Shown here: positions 28,008-37,571 of the stretch, one piece after another
Layout: every line of letters starts with the position of its first letter
How positions within the stretch are numbered: position 1 is the first letter of the stretch
NCBI RefSeq assembly: GCF_014337155.1
Contig: NZ_CP060632.1
Location: 2,487,001 to 2,551,000 of the forward strand
From: Wujia chipingensis
GTDB taxonomy: Bacteria > Bacillota > Clostridia > Lachnospirales > Lachnospiraceae
Direction of reading: 5' to 3'
DNA: 64,000 bases
Notes under the pieces: generated by a model
Databases searched by the model: none
The model's input: the letters and a program-made list of their open reading frames with translations, nothing else
Told to the model about the DNA's origin: nothing
Position numbers and translations under genes: made by a program

Positions 28008-30044
28008 TCACAAACGGGCATCTGACTCAACCGGAAACGCCTTATTTTTCGAGCGTTTTATTATATATACGCCAAGCACGCACAACCCGACTCCGCCGAC
28101 AATCAGCACCAGGGCCGGCACGCCATTCTCCGAAAAAATCGGCAGGACACGTGCGACCTGTTTCGGATAAAATGCGGCTGTCACAGACAATGCATTGTTG
28201 AAAAAGTGCATCAGCATTCCCGGCAGCAGGCTTTCCGACTGCACCGCCACATAGCAGAGTGCCATACCGATCAGTGCTGTCGTCGGTGTCTGCACCAGAT
28301 TCATATGATACAGTCCAAACACGATTGCCGCCGTCAGGATTGCCGCCCGTTTCTTCATCGTATGTTCCAGCGAAGATAATAAAAATCCACGGAATAAAAG
28401 CTCCTCGCACACCGCCGGAAGCAGGGCAATCAGCAGCAGGCAGACACCATATCCATATGAATAGATCGCTTCCATAGATCCTGTCATACTCTCCGCACTC
28501 TCCGGGAACAACATGCTTGTGATACTCGTCAGGAGCATACCTACCAGAATCGTTCCCATCATCAGCACAAGTCCGCCAAGCAGAAATCCCGGACGACAAA
28601 GCCGGATACGAAATGTCTTTCGCATATCCTTCTTTGTATACCACGCAGTCAGAAGCGGAACACCACCGACAATGCCCTGTGTGACAAGCAATCCAACAAG
28701 CATACTCTTCGCACTGGCAAAACCACCGGCATAGATCATCAGCACGAGCACGACCGGCAGTACCAGACAGACATCTCCAACCGATGGTACGCCACCCTTG
28801 ATCATATTGCTTCGACGTTCAAAGATCTGTACATTTCCAGTTCCATCGCCAAACAAAATCGCTTCACTGTTGTAGAGCTTTCCAAGCACAAGCACTGCAA
28901 TAATTCCGTATGCTACATTGCTGAACAGCACAATCGTAATCGATGAAAAACTGAACTTAAACGCCAGCAGATCCCGGATCAGCAGACAGATATTGGCAAC
29001 CGGAACAAGTGCCATATTCCGGGTAAGTGTGACATTTGGCATAAACCCAATAAATGATGCAAACATCACAAGCAGCATAAGCGGCGTAATATAATTATTT
29101 GCCTCCTTATAGGTCTTTGCAAATACGCAAAAGCACATAGAGAGCGCACTGATCAAGACCGCAAAGGCAAGAATACACAGGCAGCAGACTAAGATTGCCG
29201 GAACGAATTTTGACACCTGTATTTTCGAAACCATACTGGTCGTCTGTGCCGCCAGTTTGTACAGATATACACCAATTCCACCCATTGAAAGGACATTTAA
29301 CAAAGCAGATGCCACGCCAATCGTTCCAACGGTCAGGAACTTACTGAAGATCAGTTCCTGATTCGTGACCGGCAGCGTCAATATCGTCTCAAGCGTTCCG
29401 CGCTCCCGCTCTCCGGCTGTCGTGTCGATCGCCGGGTACATCGTTCCCATCAGAAGACTCACAACAAGCATAAATGGCACGATCACACCGAGCAGACTTC
29501 CGGTCGTCTCCTCAGTACTCGCGCGGTCGTCGTCCTCTACCTCAAATGGATGTAACACCGTATCCGGGTCTAATCCTGCCGCCTCCAGACTCTGATTCGT
29601 CAGGGAATCCGAATACGCTGAGAGTACCTGACGCACCTTCTGTTCCGCATAGCTGGAATTCGTAACCGAGGACAGATACGCGATATTATATCCGGTTCCA
29701 TCTTCATTTTCATATACGATCGCATTGATCTTTTCTCCCCGCAGGATCATCGAAATATCTGCATCCATAACATTCAGATCGCACAGCTTGAAATGCAGCG
29801 TGTCATCATCCGGATGCAGAAACATCTCGACGAGCTCCGGATTCGTATCCATAAAATCAACCGCAATTTCATATGTCTGTGTATCCATCTGTGTTGTCAC
29901 TTTTGACATCATGACCATACCGCCAACAAACATCAGCGGATAGATCAAAAGTGGCACGATCACCATCATAATGATCGTCTTTTTATCCCGGAGGACGTCT
30001 AATATTTCTTTCTTATACAGTTGTTTGATCACCTTGAAATTCAT
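28008..30044 (-). CDS. ABC-2 permease fused to CPBP (CAAX-type) intramembrane protease domain, NatB-like
   Basis: 678 residues. Residues 1-400 are a NatB-type ABC-2 permease: first membrane helix, a large extracytoplasmic loop (residues ~50-180), then five or more helices. Residues ~430-670 are a CPBP (Abi/CAAX) domain with EELLFRGFLLSSLEH and FGLYHMNLVQTP, the conserved Glu-Glu/Arg and His of the putative metalloprotease site. The ATG overlaps the ATPase stop (ATGTCATGA region). Probably exports Na+, a peptide or an antimicrobial; the exact substrate is not visible. Confidence 0.9.
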   Translation of the reverse strand: MNFKVIKQLYKKEILDVLRDKKTIIMMVIVPLLIYPLMFVGGMVMMSKVTTQMDTQTYEIAVDFMDTNPELVEMFLHPDDDTLHFKLCDLNVMDADISMILRGEKINAIVYENEDGTGYNIAYLSSVTNSSYAEQKVRQVLSAYSDSLTNQSLEAAGLDPDTVLHPFEVEDDDRASTEETTGSLLGVIVPFMLVVSLLMGTMYPAIDTTAGERERGTLETILTLPVTNQELIFSKFLTVGTIGVASALLNVLSMGGIGVYLYKLAAQTTSMVSKIQVSKFVPAILVCCLCILAFAVLISALSMCFCVFAKTYKEANNYITPLMLLVMFASFIGFMPNVTLTRNMALVPVANICLLIRDLLAFKFSFSSITIVLFSNVAYGIIAVLVLGKLYNSEAILFGDGTGNVQIFERRSNMIKGGVPSVGDVCLVLPVVLVLMIYAGGFASAKSMLVGLLVTQGIVGGVPLLTAWYTKKDMRKTFRIRLCRPGFLLGGLVLMMGTILVGMLLTSITSMLFPESAESMTGSMEAIYSYGYGVCLLLIALLPAVCEELLFRGFLLSSLEHTMKKRAAILTAAIVFGLYHMNLVQTPTTALIGMALCYVAVQSESLLPGMLMHFFNNALSVTAAFYPKQVARVLPIFSENGVPALVLIVGGVGLCVLGVYIIKRSKNKAFPVESDARL

Positions 30045-30805
30045 GACATTTCCTCCTTTCCTGCAGGTATCAGCTTTTTAAATGCATCCCGTAGATTCGT
30101 TGTTTCTGTCTGTGCATAGATCTCCGGCAGAGTCCCCTCTGCAATTACACGTCCATGCGCCAGCATCAAAATCCGGTCACACAGAAGTTCCGCTTCCTCC
30201 ATGTAATGTGTGGAATAAAGCACTGCCTTTCCGCGCTCCTTCTCCGCCCGCATGAAATCAACAATCGCACTGCTGCTCACAATATCGAGTCCCAGAGTTG
30301 GCTCATCAAAAATATAGAGTTTCGGACTGTGGATCAGGCACCGGGAAATAGAAGCCCGCTGTGTCTGTCCGGTAGACAACTTCTCGATCCGGTTGTCGAT
30401 AAAATCCTCCAGCGACAAAATCTGTGCAATCTCTTCAATCCGCGCATGAATCACATTCTCCGGCAATCCGTAGATGTTCCCGGCAATCGTCAGCAGCTCC
30501 CGCGTGGAAAGTCTGCCATACAGCTTCGTATTGCCCGACAGATAGCCAATCTGCCGTTTGATCTCTGTCTGATCAGTGATAATCCGGTCGCCATCGGTAT
30601 ATCGGACTACACCCTCCGTCGGCTGCATCAGACAGCCAAGCATCCGCAGCAGCGTCGTCTTTCCTGCGCCATTTGGACCTAATACCCCGACGATCTCGCC
30701 CTCCTTTATGTGCAGACTTACATGATCGACCGCTGAAAATAATACCTTCTTATGCTTCTTCTCATTCTTTTCAAACTGTTTTACCAGATTTTCTGCCTCT
30801 AACAT
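30041..30805 (-). CDS. ABC transporter ATPase, NatA-like
   Basis: 254 residues with a complete nucleotide-binding domain: Walker A GPNGAGKTT (~res 40), signature LSTGQTQR, Walker B LYIFDEPTLGLD, and H-loop STHYMEEAE. Pairs with the downstream NatB-like permease by a 4-base overlap. AAGGAG precedes the ATG. Confidence 0.95.
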   Translation of the reverse strand: MLEAENLVKQFEKNEKKHKKVLFSAVDHVSLHIKEGEIVGVLGPNGAGKTTLLRMLGCLMQPTEGVVRYTDGDRIITDQTEIKRQIGYLSGNTKLYGRLSTRELLTIAGNIYGLPENVIHARIEEIAQILSLEDFIDNRIEKLSTGQTQRASISRCLIHSPKLYIFDEPTLGLDIVSSSAIVDFMRAEKERGKAVLYSTHYMEEAELLCDRILMLAHGRVIAEGTLPEIYAQTETTNLRDAFKKLIPAGKEEMS

Positions 30806-30854
30806 TCCTTCTCCTTTCCCAATTCATCCATTACTATACGTTCCGTTTCAAAAA

Positions 30855-30889
30855 GAAAAAGGCTGTCCGGTTTCTGCACGGACAGCCTT
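30855..30889 (-). terminator. Intrinsic terminator
   Basis: AAGGCTGTCCG and CGGACAGCCTT form an 11-base stem; on the minus strand it is followed by TTTTTCTTTTT. It overlaps the stop codon of the hydrolase/methyltransferase fusion gene. Confidence 0.8.
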
Positions 30890-32606
30890 AATATTTGTAA
30901 TTGATCTTATATTCTTCACTGCCAAGCTTGACATGTATGATTCTGTGGTTATAACCAATCAGATTGTAACGGCACATTAATTTTGTAACCCAGCCCAGCT
31001 TCTTTGGTATCTCCAGATATCGAAAAATCGGCTGTTCGTCGATAATGTGGTAATCTGGCCGCCATGCACCAAACATCTGCGCAGCATTGTTTACTGAAAA
31101 CTTCCGTTTTTTCCGTTTTTGTACGGTCTGACTATGTTTCCATGTGTTCGCCGTCGCATTCGCCAATGTGGATGATGCAGTGAATACCAGATGGGAACCT
31201 GGGAACAACGCCCGTATCTTCGCAATCAGGTCGCGCACCTCATTCTTATTCAAGTATGAAAATCCATCGTCACACACGAACATGACACCCTGATTCTGTT
31301 TACACCGGATCTCGTCTAACCACGAAAAATCCATCAGGCGCCGTCCAATCGTCTTCTCCCGCTCGCGCACGCCATACATCGCCCGCCGGACTGACATGAT
31401 ATTATGAGAATCTACGCTATACCACTGAATTCTTCCATTATCTACTCTGCCAAACATATTGTCCAGCCGGCATGCCATATGTACAACCGTTCCACAAGGG
31501 AATTCCTCCGTAAACCGGCGCACCAGCGTATCGCAGGCACTCGCATCCGCTGCCATGCGGATATTCTGGTATTCACTGATATGTGGATTCAGTCTGGTAA
31601 AATCAAATTTATGGTCATATATAAACTTAGACGCCCAGTCATCCTTGAAATATTCTGGATATTTCTTAGACCAGTCTGACATCATTTTCAAAGGATAGAT
31701 CGCACGCAGCGACGTATCAAATGTTCCGTTGATACAGTCGATCAAAAAGCCCTGTGCTTTCTTGTACTCCTTTGTCTTATCGTAGATCATGAAATCTTCC
31801 GCTTCATCTTCAAATTCAAAGAACCGGATATTCACGCCAGCCTTCTTCGCTTTCTTATAAAACTCCCGCGCATAGCAGTGATACAAATCCTGCACCCCGG
31901 AAAACAGCACAACATCGTCACAGATATCGGTCATATCTCCATAGTATGGACTGGTATACTCCGTCTTTACCGCATAATCACGCACCCAATAGGAGTTCAG
32001 GAACTCTTTGACATGCTCATTATAAAATGTCCACTTTGCTTGCTTGGAATTCTCGATCAGTTCCTGCTCTAAGCTCTTATCAAAAAACTCGGTATCCATC
32101 ATCGGCGACAGCAGATACAACTGATCCGGTTTGCGCAAGCCTTCCCGCCATGCCGCCATCGCAAGCGACAATGCCAGACCACCGCCAGCGCCACAGCCCA
32201 TAAGCACCACGCGTTCCACGTCCTGTCCTTTCGTACAGTTCGCATACGCCGGTTCCAGCATCTGAAAAACTTCCCGGCAACAATGCTCCGGTGCAAGCGG
32301 ATACATCGGCAGGAAAATTCCCGCATGACACGCAAGTGCTGTCTTCGCAAGGAACATCCATTCTGCAGGGTTCATCCGGAAACACAGCTTACTGGAATAC
32401 AGATACATAATGTAAGTCCCATTAAATCCCTGTTTGGGCACGAGCCGATAGCATAACCGTCCCTCCTCGTGCAACTCGTCAATGTCAAACTGCTTCACAA
32501 CAAATGGTGGAATTTTAAATTCGGCTTTTCTTTTACTGAGTTCCACCTGTCGCTTCAGATCTTCCGCACGCATCCTGTGAAATTTTGAAGATATCGTTTT
32601 TCCCAT
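30888..32606 (-). CDS. Alpha/beta-hydrolase-like domain fused to LCM-type SAM methyltransferase
   Basis: 572 residues with two recognisable halves. Residues ~55-290 follow the HSL-type alpha/beta hydrolase order (YPLAPEH, VVLMGCGAGGGLALSLA, LSPMMD, VVLFSGVQDLYHCYAREF). However, the nucleophile elbow GDSAGG has become GCGAGG (no Ser), and the HGG oxyanion motif is absent. Residues ~340-572 resemble LCM/PPM-type O-methyltransferases: EYQNIRMAADASACDTLVRRF, VVHMACRLDNMFGRVDNG, WYSVDSHNIMSVRR, MFVCDDGFSYLNKNEV, FPGSHLVFTAS. Probable role: methylation of a carboxyl or hydroxyl on an unknown small molecule, with the N-domain as a binding module. Domain calls are by eye. Confidence 0.65.
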   Translation of the reverse strand: MGKTISSKFHRMRAEDLKRQVELSKRKAEFKIPPFVVKQFDIDELHEEGRLCYRLVPKQGFNGTYIMYLYSSKLCFRMNPAEWMFLAKTALACHAGIFLPMYPLAPEHCCREVFQMLEPAYANCTKGQDVERVVLMGCGAGGGLALSLAMAAWREGLRKPDQLYLLSPMMDTEFFDKSLEQELIENSKQAKWTFYNEHVKEFLNSYWVRDYAVKTEYTSPYYGDMTDICDDVVLFSGVQDLYHCYAREFYKKAKKAGVNIRFFEFEDEAEDFMIYDKTKEYKKAQGFLIDCINGTFDTSLRAIYPLKMMSDWSKKYPEYFKDDWASKFIYDHKFDFTRLNPHISEYQNIRMAADASACDTLVRRFTEEFPCGTVVHMACRLDNMFGRVDNGRIQWYSVDSHNIMSVRRAMYGVREREKTIGRRLMDFSWLDEIRCKQNQGVMFVCDDGFSYLNKNEVRDLIAKIRALFPGSHLVFTASSTLANATANTWKHSQTVQKRKKRKFSVNNAAQMFGAWRPDYHIIDEQPIFRYLEIPKKLGWVTKLMCRYNLIGYNHRIIHVKLGSEEYKINYKY

Positions 32607-32670
32607 AGTACTTACTATTTTACCAAACTTATCCTATATGGGCAAGCTGTTTTCTAAACCTCTTCTGCAG

Positions 32671-32730
32671 CCATCTTCCGCATCAAAAAAGGGATAGGCG
32701 ATTGCCTATCCCTTTTGATGCGGAAGATGG
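32671..32730. repeat. Long inverted repeat reaching into the tRNA-Leu 3' end; includes its terminator
   Basis: Positions 32671-32699 are the near-perfect reverse complement of 32704-32730 (27 pairs, two extra A). The inner part, GGGATAGGC/GCCTATCCC followed on the minus strand by TTTTTT, is an ordinary intrinsic terminator. The outer arm is unusual because it repeats, inverted, the last ~12 bases of the tRNA gene (32719-32730). Confidence 0.85.
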
Positions 32731-32802
32731 GACTTGAACCCACACGGTATTGCTACCACAGGCACCTGAAGCCTGCGCGTCTGCCAATTCCGCCACTTCC
32801 GC
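32719..32802 (-). tRNA. tRNA-Leu (anticodon CAG)
   Basis: An 84-base class II tRNA. The acceptor stem GCGGAAG pairs with CTTCCGC. The anticodon stem is CAGGC/GCCTG with loop TTCAGGT, giving CAG. A long variable arm (TGGTAGCAATACC-type) and a T-arm with GGTTCAAGTCC follow. CCA is not encoded. The tRNA stands alone between two minus-strand genes. Confidence 0.97.
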
Positions 32803-32885
32803 GTACTGCGTTTCGTATCATATCATTTCTATCCGCAAATGTCAACAGGAAAATTGATAAAATCGAAACGCTTTTTCATTTTTAA

Positions 32886-34037
32886 TTATTCTGCGTCCGT
32901 TGCAGAGGCATCACTGCCAGTTGCAGCCGGTGTCTCAACGGTTGCATCACTGGCGGTTGCCTGTACACCCTTGCCATTCTCTAACAGGTAATCAACGACC
33001 TTCTGAGCCAGTGCATAATAAACAAGATCCTCAGAAGTATAATTCTCTTCAAGGCTGGACTCATCATCGTAACCATAATAATCCATGATTGTCTTCTTGT
33101 AGTCATCAACCTCTGCCTTATCAACGGTGATTCCGGCATCCTTTGCAACTGCACATACCGCAATCTTTTCCTTCATGTAATCCTCAGCCAGTCCCTGTAC
33201 ATACTCACGGAAATCAGACTCACTCTGGAAACCATATCTGGCTGTTACATAATCGCCAAGTGAATAGCCATACTGGGAAGCTGCCTGCTCCTGCTGAGAA
33301 ATACTCTTATCGATCAGATCCTGCATTTCCTGCTCTGGATACTCGTTATAAGTAGTCTTCTCTACAAGCACCTGCATAACTGCGCTCTCATTGGCACTCT
33401 TATCCGACTTGTCATACTGCTCAACCAGATCTTTTCTGACGGAATCCTCATATTCCAGAATTGTTGTTGCATCTGTATAAGAAGCAACAAATGCATCGTT
33501 GTACTCCGGAAGCTGTGTCTCTGTAATGTAGTTGATCGTAATCTTAAAATCTGCTTCCTTTCCGTTCAGCTCATCCTTACCATAATTCTCCGGGAACGTT
33601 GCCTTGATGTTGAACGTCTCACCAACCTTATGTCCTATGATACCATCCTCAAAGCCCGGAATCATGGATCCACTTCCAAGTGTCAGGTCATAACCAGAGC
33701 CATTTGAATTACCACCTTCGAATTCCTCGCCATCGATACTGCCAACGAAATCAATATTGACATTATCGCCTTCCTTGACGGTTCCTTCCTTTACCTGTGT
33801 CTTCGTTGCATACTGTTGCAACAGGGAATCAATCTTTGTTTTTACATCCGCATCTGTCACGGTCGATTTTGTCTCTTCATATTCCAGTCCCTTATAGTCT
33901 GGCAGGTCACAATACGCTGCATATTTGTCAATCATACTCTGCTGGTCAACGCCATCTACCTTCTTTCCACATCCGGTAAGCATTGTCATCCCAAGCGCAA
34001 GACTCAGTACATACCCAAGTGTTTTAAACTTCTTCAT
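32886..34037 (-). CDS. Trigger-factor-like FKBP peptidyl-prolyl isomerase lipoprotein
   Basis: 383 residues. Signal peptide with lipobox MLTGC (Cys ~23). An FKBP-type domain near residues 85-180 (EGDNVNIDFVGSIDGEEFEGG, YDLTLGSGSMIPGFEDGIIG, FPENYG) is followed by a trigger-factor C-terminal-like helical region to ~360. A low-complexity tail of Ala/Thr/Ser/Asp ends the chain (ATGSDASATDAE). Likely an extracytoplasmic folding catalyst for secreted proteins. AAGGGA precedes the ATG. Confidence 0.9.
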   Translation of the reverse strand: MKKFKTLGYVLSLALGMTMLTGCGKKVDGVDQQSMIDKYAAYCDLPDYKGLEYEETKSTVTDADVKTKIDSLLQQYATKTQVKEGTVKEGDNVNIDFVGSIDGEEFEGGNSNGSGYDLTLGSGSMIPGFEDGIIGHKVGETFNIKATFPENYGKDELNGKEADFKITINYITETQLPEYNDAFVASYTDATTILEYEDSVRKDLVEQYDKSDKSANESAVMQVLVEKTTYNEYPEQEMQDLIDKSISQQEQAASQYGYSLGDYVTARYGFQSESDFREYVQGLAEDYMKEKIAVCAVAKDAGITVDKAEVDDYKKTIMDYYGYDDESSLEENYTSEDLVYYALAQKVVDYLLENGKGVQATASDATVETPAATGSDASATDAE

Positions 34038-34296
34038 AATACATATCCCTTCTGATTCTACCTAAAAATATAAGACTTAAAAACTTAAATCCCTAGCATT
34101 TATACCATATTTTAAGGAAAATGAAAAGGCAATTTTCATATTTCACAAAGAAATCACAGGGCATACACATTTTTTCCGGCATGTATAAGGCACAAAAATG
34201 GCTTGAATACGCGGTTTTTCGGCATTTTAGGAGTCCAAAAAATCGCAACATCTAGTTTTTGTGCATTTTTTTCATACTAGATTTAGTGTTTTCATG

Positions 34297-34325
34297 TTTA
34301 CAAACCACAAGTCAGATGATATAAT
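34297..34325 (+). promoter_or_regulatory. SigA-type promoter of nrdDG
   Basis: TTTACA at 34297-34302 and TATAAT at 34320-34325 with a 17-base spacer. Just upstream, 34274-34289 (ATACTAGATTTAGTGT) resembles one NrdR box. The earlier similar stretch (34248-34263) is not at the usual 31-32 base spacing, so NrdR control is only suggested. The rest of the 360-base gap is AT-rich. Confidence 0.65.
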
Positions 34326-34397
34326 GTGAAACCGTATTCACGTTTTTTATTTGGATACCAAAGAAATACACTGACAGATAGTTTTAGGAGAGGGTTT

Positions 34398-36524
34398 ATG
34401 AAAGTTATCAAACGAGATGGTCATACAGTGACCTATGACCGCAGCAAGATCATCACTGCCATCAAAAAGGCAAATGCTGAGGTTGAACCAGGTGAAAAAG
34501 TAACCGATGAAAAAATTGAGGAGATTGTTCAGGGGATTGAAAGCAAGAACCGCCCACGTATGCTGGTGGAGGATATCCAGGATATCATCGAGCAGAAGCT
34601 GATGGCGGACGGCAAGTTTGTACTTGCCAAGACTTACATTATTTATCGTTATACCCGCGAGCTTGTCCGTAAGGCAAATACAACGGACGATTCTATTTTA
34701 AGTCTGATTAAAAACCGTAACAAAGATGTTATGGAAGAAAATTCAAACAAGAACGCAACGGTTGCCTCTACCCAGCGTGACCTGATCGCCGGTGAGGTAT
34801 CCAAGGATCTGACACGTCGTGTTCTGCTGCCAGAGAAGATTTCTAAGGCACATGATGAGGGCGTACTGCATTTCCACGATGCGGATTATTTCTTACAGCC
34901 AATCTTCAACTGCTGTCTGATCAATATCGGCGATATGCTTGATAATGGGACTGTAATGAACGGAAAATTGATTGAGAGCCCAAAGAGCTTTCAGGTAGCC
35001 TGTACGGTTATGACACAGATTATTTCCTCGGTTGCCAGCAGCCAGTACGGCGGACAGTCTGTAGATATCCGTCATCTCGGCAAATATCTGCGCAAGAGCT
35101 ACAACAAATATAAGAACAAACTGGTTGAGGAATTCGGAGATAAGATTGACGATGCAATCCTGGAGCAGATGGCACAGGACCGCCTGCAGGACGAGCTTCG
35201 TTCCGGTGTCCAGACAATCCAGTACCAGATCAATACATTGATGACAACCAATGGACAGTCCCCATTCGTGACATTGTTCCTGAATCTCGATCCAAACGAC
35301 GAGTATATCGAGGAAAATGCAATCATCGTGGAGGAGATTCTCCGTCAACGTCTCGAGGGCATCAAAAACGAGAAGGGTGTGTATGTGACACCTGCATTCC
35401 CGAAGCTTATTTATGTATTGGATGAGCACAACTGCTTAAAGGGCGGAAAATATGACTATATTACGAAACTGGCGGTCAAATGTTCAGCCAAGCGCCTCTA
35501 TCCAGATTACATCTCTGCGAAAAAGATGCGTGAAAACTACGAAGGCAATGTATTCTCCTGTATGGGATGCCGTTCGTTCCTCTCTCCATGGAAGGATGAG
35601 AACGGAAATTATAAATGGGAAGGACGTTTCAACCAGGGTGTTGTATCCCTGAACCTTCCACAGATTGGTATTCTGGCAAAGGGCAATGAGGAAAAGTTCT
35701 GGAGCATGCTCGACGAGCGTCTGGATCTGTGCTACGAAGCTTTGATGTGCAGACATAATGCACTGCTTGGTGTTACCTCGGATGTCAGTCCGGTACACTG
35801 GCAGTACGGTGCGATTGCCCGTCTGAAAAAAGGTGAAAAGATTGATCCATTATTGAAGGATGGATACTCTACAATCTCCCTTGGTTATATCGGCCTGTAC
35901 GAGGTAACAAAGCTTATGACTGGCAAGAGCCACACCGAACCGGAAGGTGAGGAATTTGCCCTTCGTGTTATGAACCGTCTGCGCAAGGCTTGTGATACAT
36001 GGAAGGAAGAAACCGGTCTTGGTTTCGGTCTGTATGGCACACCGGCAGAAAGCCTCTGCTATCGTTTCGCAAGAATCGACCAGGAGCGTTTCGGCACGAT
36101 TGAAGACGTCACAGACAAGGGCTATTATACGAACTCTTATCATGTGGATGTCCGCGAGAAGATCGACGCATTCAGCAAGTTCCGTTTTGAAAGCCAGTTC
36201 CAGACCATTTCCTCTGGTGGTGCGATCTCTTATGTGGAGATTCCAAACATGCGCCACAACTTAGAGGCACTCGAAGAGATCGTGCGTTTCATCTACGACA
36301 ACATTCAGTATGCAGAGTTCAACACGAAATCCGATTACTGCCATGTCTGTGATTACGATGGAGAAATCATGATCAACGACGACAACGAGTGGGAATGTCC
36401 ACAGTGCGGCAACAAGGATCACTCCAAGATGAATGTGACACGTCGTACCTGCGGCTACCTCGGCGAGAATTTCTGGAATGTCGGCAAGACGAAAGAGATC
36501 AAAGCACGTGTATTACATCTGTAA
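34398..36524 (+). CDS. nrdD: Anaerobic (class III) ribonucleoside-triphosphate reductase
   Basis: Reduces NTPs to dNTPs under anaerobic conditions using a glycyl radical. About 708 residues from ATG 34398, chosen because GGAGAGGG lies just upstream; the longer frame from 34326 has no site. N-terminal ATP-cone (MKVIKRDGHTVTYDRSKI, ~1-90) for allosteric control, core with NGQSPFVTLFLNL and CMGCRSFLSPW, a C-terminal zinc site (CHVCDYDGE ... CPQCGN) and the radical-bearing RRTCGYLGENFW. Heads the nrdD-nrdG-dut unit. Confidence 0.97.
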   Translation: MKVIKRDGHTVTYDRSKIITAIKKANAEVEPGEKVTDEKIEEIVQGIESKNRPRMLVEDIQDIIEQKLMADGKFVLAKTYIIYRYTRELVRKANTTDDSILSLIKNRNKDVMEENSNKNATVASTQRDLIAGEVSKDLTRRVLLPEKISKAHDEGVLHFHDADYFLQPIFNCCLINIGDMLDNGTVMNGKLIESPKSFQVACTVMTQIISSVASSQYGGQSVDIRHLGKYLRKSYNKYKNKLVEEFGDKIDDAILEQMAQDRLQDELRSGVQTIQYQINTLMTTNGQSPFVTLFLNLDPNDEYIEENAIIVEEILRQRLEGIKNEKGVYVTPAFPKLIYVLDEHNCLKGGKYDYITKLAVKCSAKRLYPDYISAKKMRENYEGNVFSCMGCRSFLSPWKDENGNYKWEGRFNQGVVSLNLPQIGILAKGNEEKFWSMLDERLDLCYEALMCRHNALLGVTSDVSPVHWQYGAIARLKKGEKIDPLLKDGYSTISLGYIGLYEVTKLMTGKSHTEPEGEEFALRVMNRLRKACDTWKEETGLGFGLYGTPAESLCYRFARIDQERFGTIEDVTDKGYYTNSYHVDVREKIDAFSKFRFESQFQTISSGGAISYVEIPNMRHNLEALEEIVRFIYDNIQYAEFNTKSDYCHVCDYDGEIMINDDNEWECPQCGNKDHSKMNVTRRTCGYLGENFWNVGKTKEIKARVLHL

Positions 36525-36545
36525 AGTCGAGGTTAAAAAATAGAT

Positions 36546-37076
36546 ATGAATTATGCGGATATCAAGCGCATTGATGTGGCAAACGGACTCGGCGTGCGGG
36601 TTTCCCTGTTCGTGTCCGGCTGTTCCCATCACTGCAAGGGCTGTTTTAACGAAGAAACATGGGATTTCAACTACGGAAAACCATTTACAGAAGCGGAGAT
36701 TGAGCAGATCTTGGATTATCTGAAACCAGACTATATCAAGGGACTGTCGCTACTCGGCGGGGAACCTTTCGAATATGTCAACCAGCAGGGACTGCTGCCT
36801 TTGCTTCGACGGTTTAAGTCTCTGTACCCACAGAAAGATGTGTGGTGCTACACAGGCTATGATTTTGAAAAAGATATACAGGGAAAAATGATGGTGATGT
36901 GGCCGGAGACACGTGAATTGCTCCGCTACATCGATATACTGGTCGACGGGGAATTCGAAATGGATAAGAAAGATTTGTCCCTCCGCTTCCGCGGCTCCTC
37001 CAACCAGAGAATCATCAACGTCAAGCGTTCGCTTGCAGAAAACAAAGTTTGTCTGGAGGAGGAATTTTACAAATGA
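36546..37076 (+). CDS. nrdG: Anaerobic ribonucleotide reductase activating protein
   Basis: Radical-SAM enzyme that installs the glycyl radical on NrdD. 176 residues. The cluster motif is CSHHCKGCFNEETW (CxxxCxxC, where the third residue before Cys is His), followed by GLSLLGGEPFE and the conserved WCYTGY. 21 bases after nrdD; its stop overlaps the dut start. Confidence 0.96.
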   Translation: MNYADIKRIDVANGLGVRVSLFVSGCSHHCKGCFNEETWDFNYGKPFTEAEIEQILDYLKPDYIKGLSLLGGEPFEYVNQQGLLPLLRRFKSLYPQKDVWCYTGYDFEKDIQGKMMVMWPETRELLRYIDILVDGEFEMDKKDLSLRFRGSSNQRIINVKRSLAENKVCLEEEFYK

Positions 37077-37519
37077 TTACCCATATGCAGGTAAATGTTA
37101 AGAAATTAGACGAAAACGCAGTACTGCCAACCTACGGTTCTACCAACGCTGCCGGTGCCGATTTGTACGCATGTATCGATGCGCCACTTACGATTGCACC
37201 ACATGAGACGGTGATGGTTCATACCGGACTTGCCATGGAGATTCCAGAAGGTTATGCCGGACTTGTCTATGCCAGAAGCGGACTGGCTGCCAAACGTCAT
37301 CTGGCTCCTGCAAATAAAGTCGGTGTTGTCGATTCCGATTACCGCGGTGAGTTCATGGTTGCTCTACACAATCACAGCAACGAGCCACAGACGATTGAGC
37401 CAAAGGAGCGTATCGCACAGCTTGTCATCACACCATATATTGTTGGTGATTTCGCAGTGGTTGACGAATTAGAAGAAACCGAACGCGGTGCCGGTGGTTT
37501 TGGTTCCACGGGACGATAA
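37073..37519 (+). CDS. dut: dUTP diphosphatase
   Basis: Trimeric dUTPase, hydrolyses dUTP to dUMP and PPi, limiting uracil in DNA and supplying dTMP synthesis. 148 residues from ATG 37073, which shares bases with the nrdG stop (ATGA) and has GGAGGAGG 10 bases upstream. All five motifs are present: AAGADLYA, ARSGLA, GVVDSDYRG, RIAQLVI, RGAGGFGSTG. Coupled to anaerobic dNTP production by the operon layout. Confidence 0.96.
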   Translation: MITHMQVNVKKLDENAVLPTYGSTNAAGADLYACIDAPLTIAPHETVMVHTGLAMEIPEGYAGLVYARSGLAAKRHLAPANKVGVVDSDYRGEFMVALHNHSNEPQTIEPKERIAQLVITPYIVGDFAVVDELEETERGAGGFGSTGR

Positions 37520-37531
37520 GATACTATTTCA

Positions 37532-37571
37532 AAACAAATGGGTGCACTAAGCAAGTGCACCCATTTGTTTC
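37532..37571. terminator. Bidirectional intrinsic terminator
   Basis: AAACAAATGGGTGCACT pairs with AGTGCACCCATTTGTTT, a 17-base perfect stem with a short loop. It contains the stop codon of the minus-strand sensor gene. Confidence 0.9.

Noticed and set aside
34248..34289. Pair of NrdR boxes before nrdD
   Set aside because: Only one of two candidates resembles the consensus, and the spacing is near 25 instead of the usual 31-32 bases.
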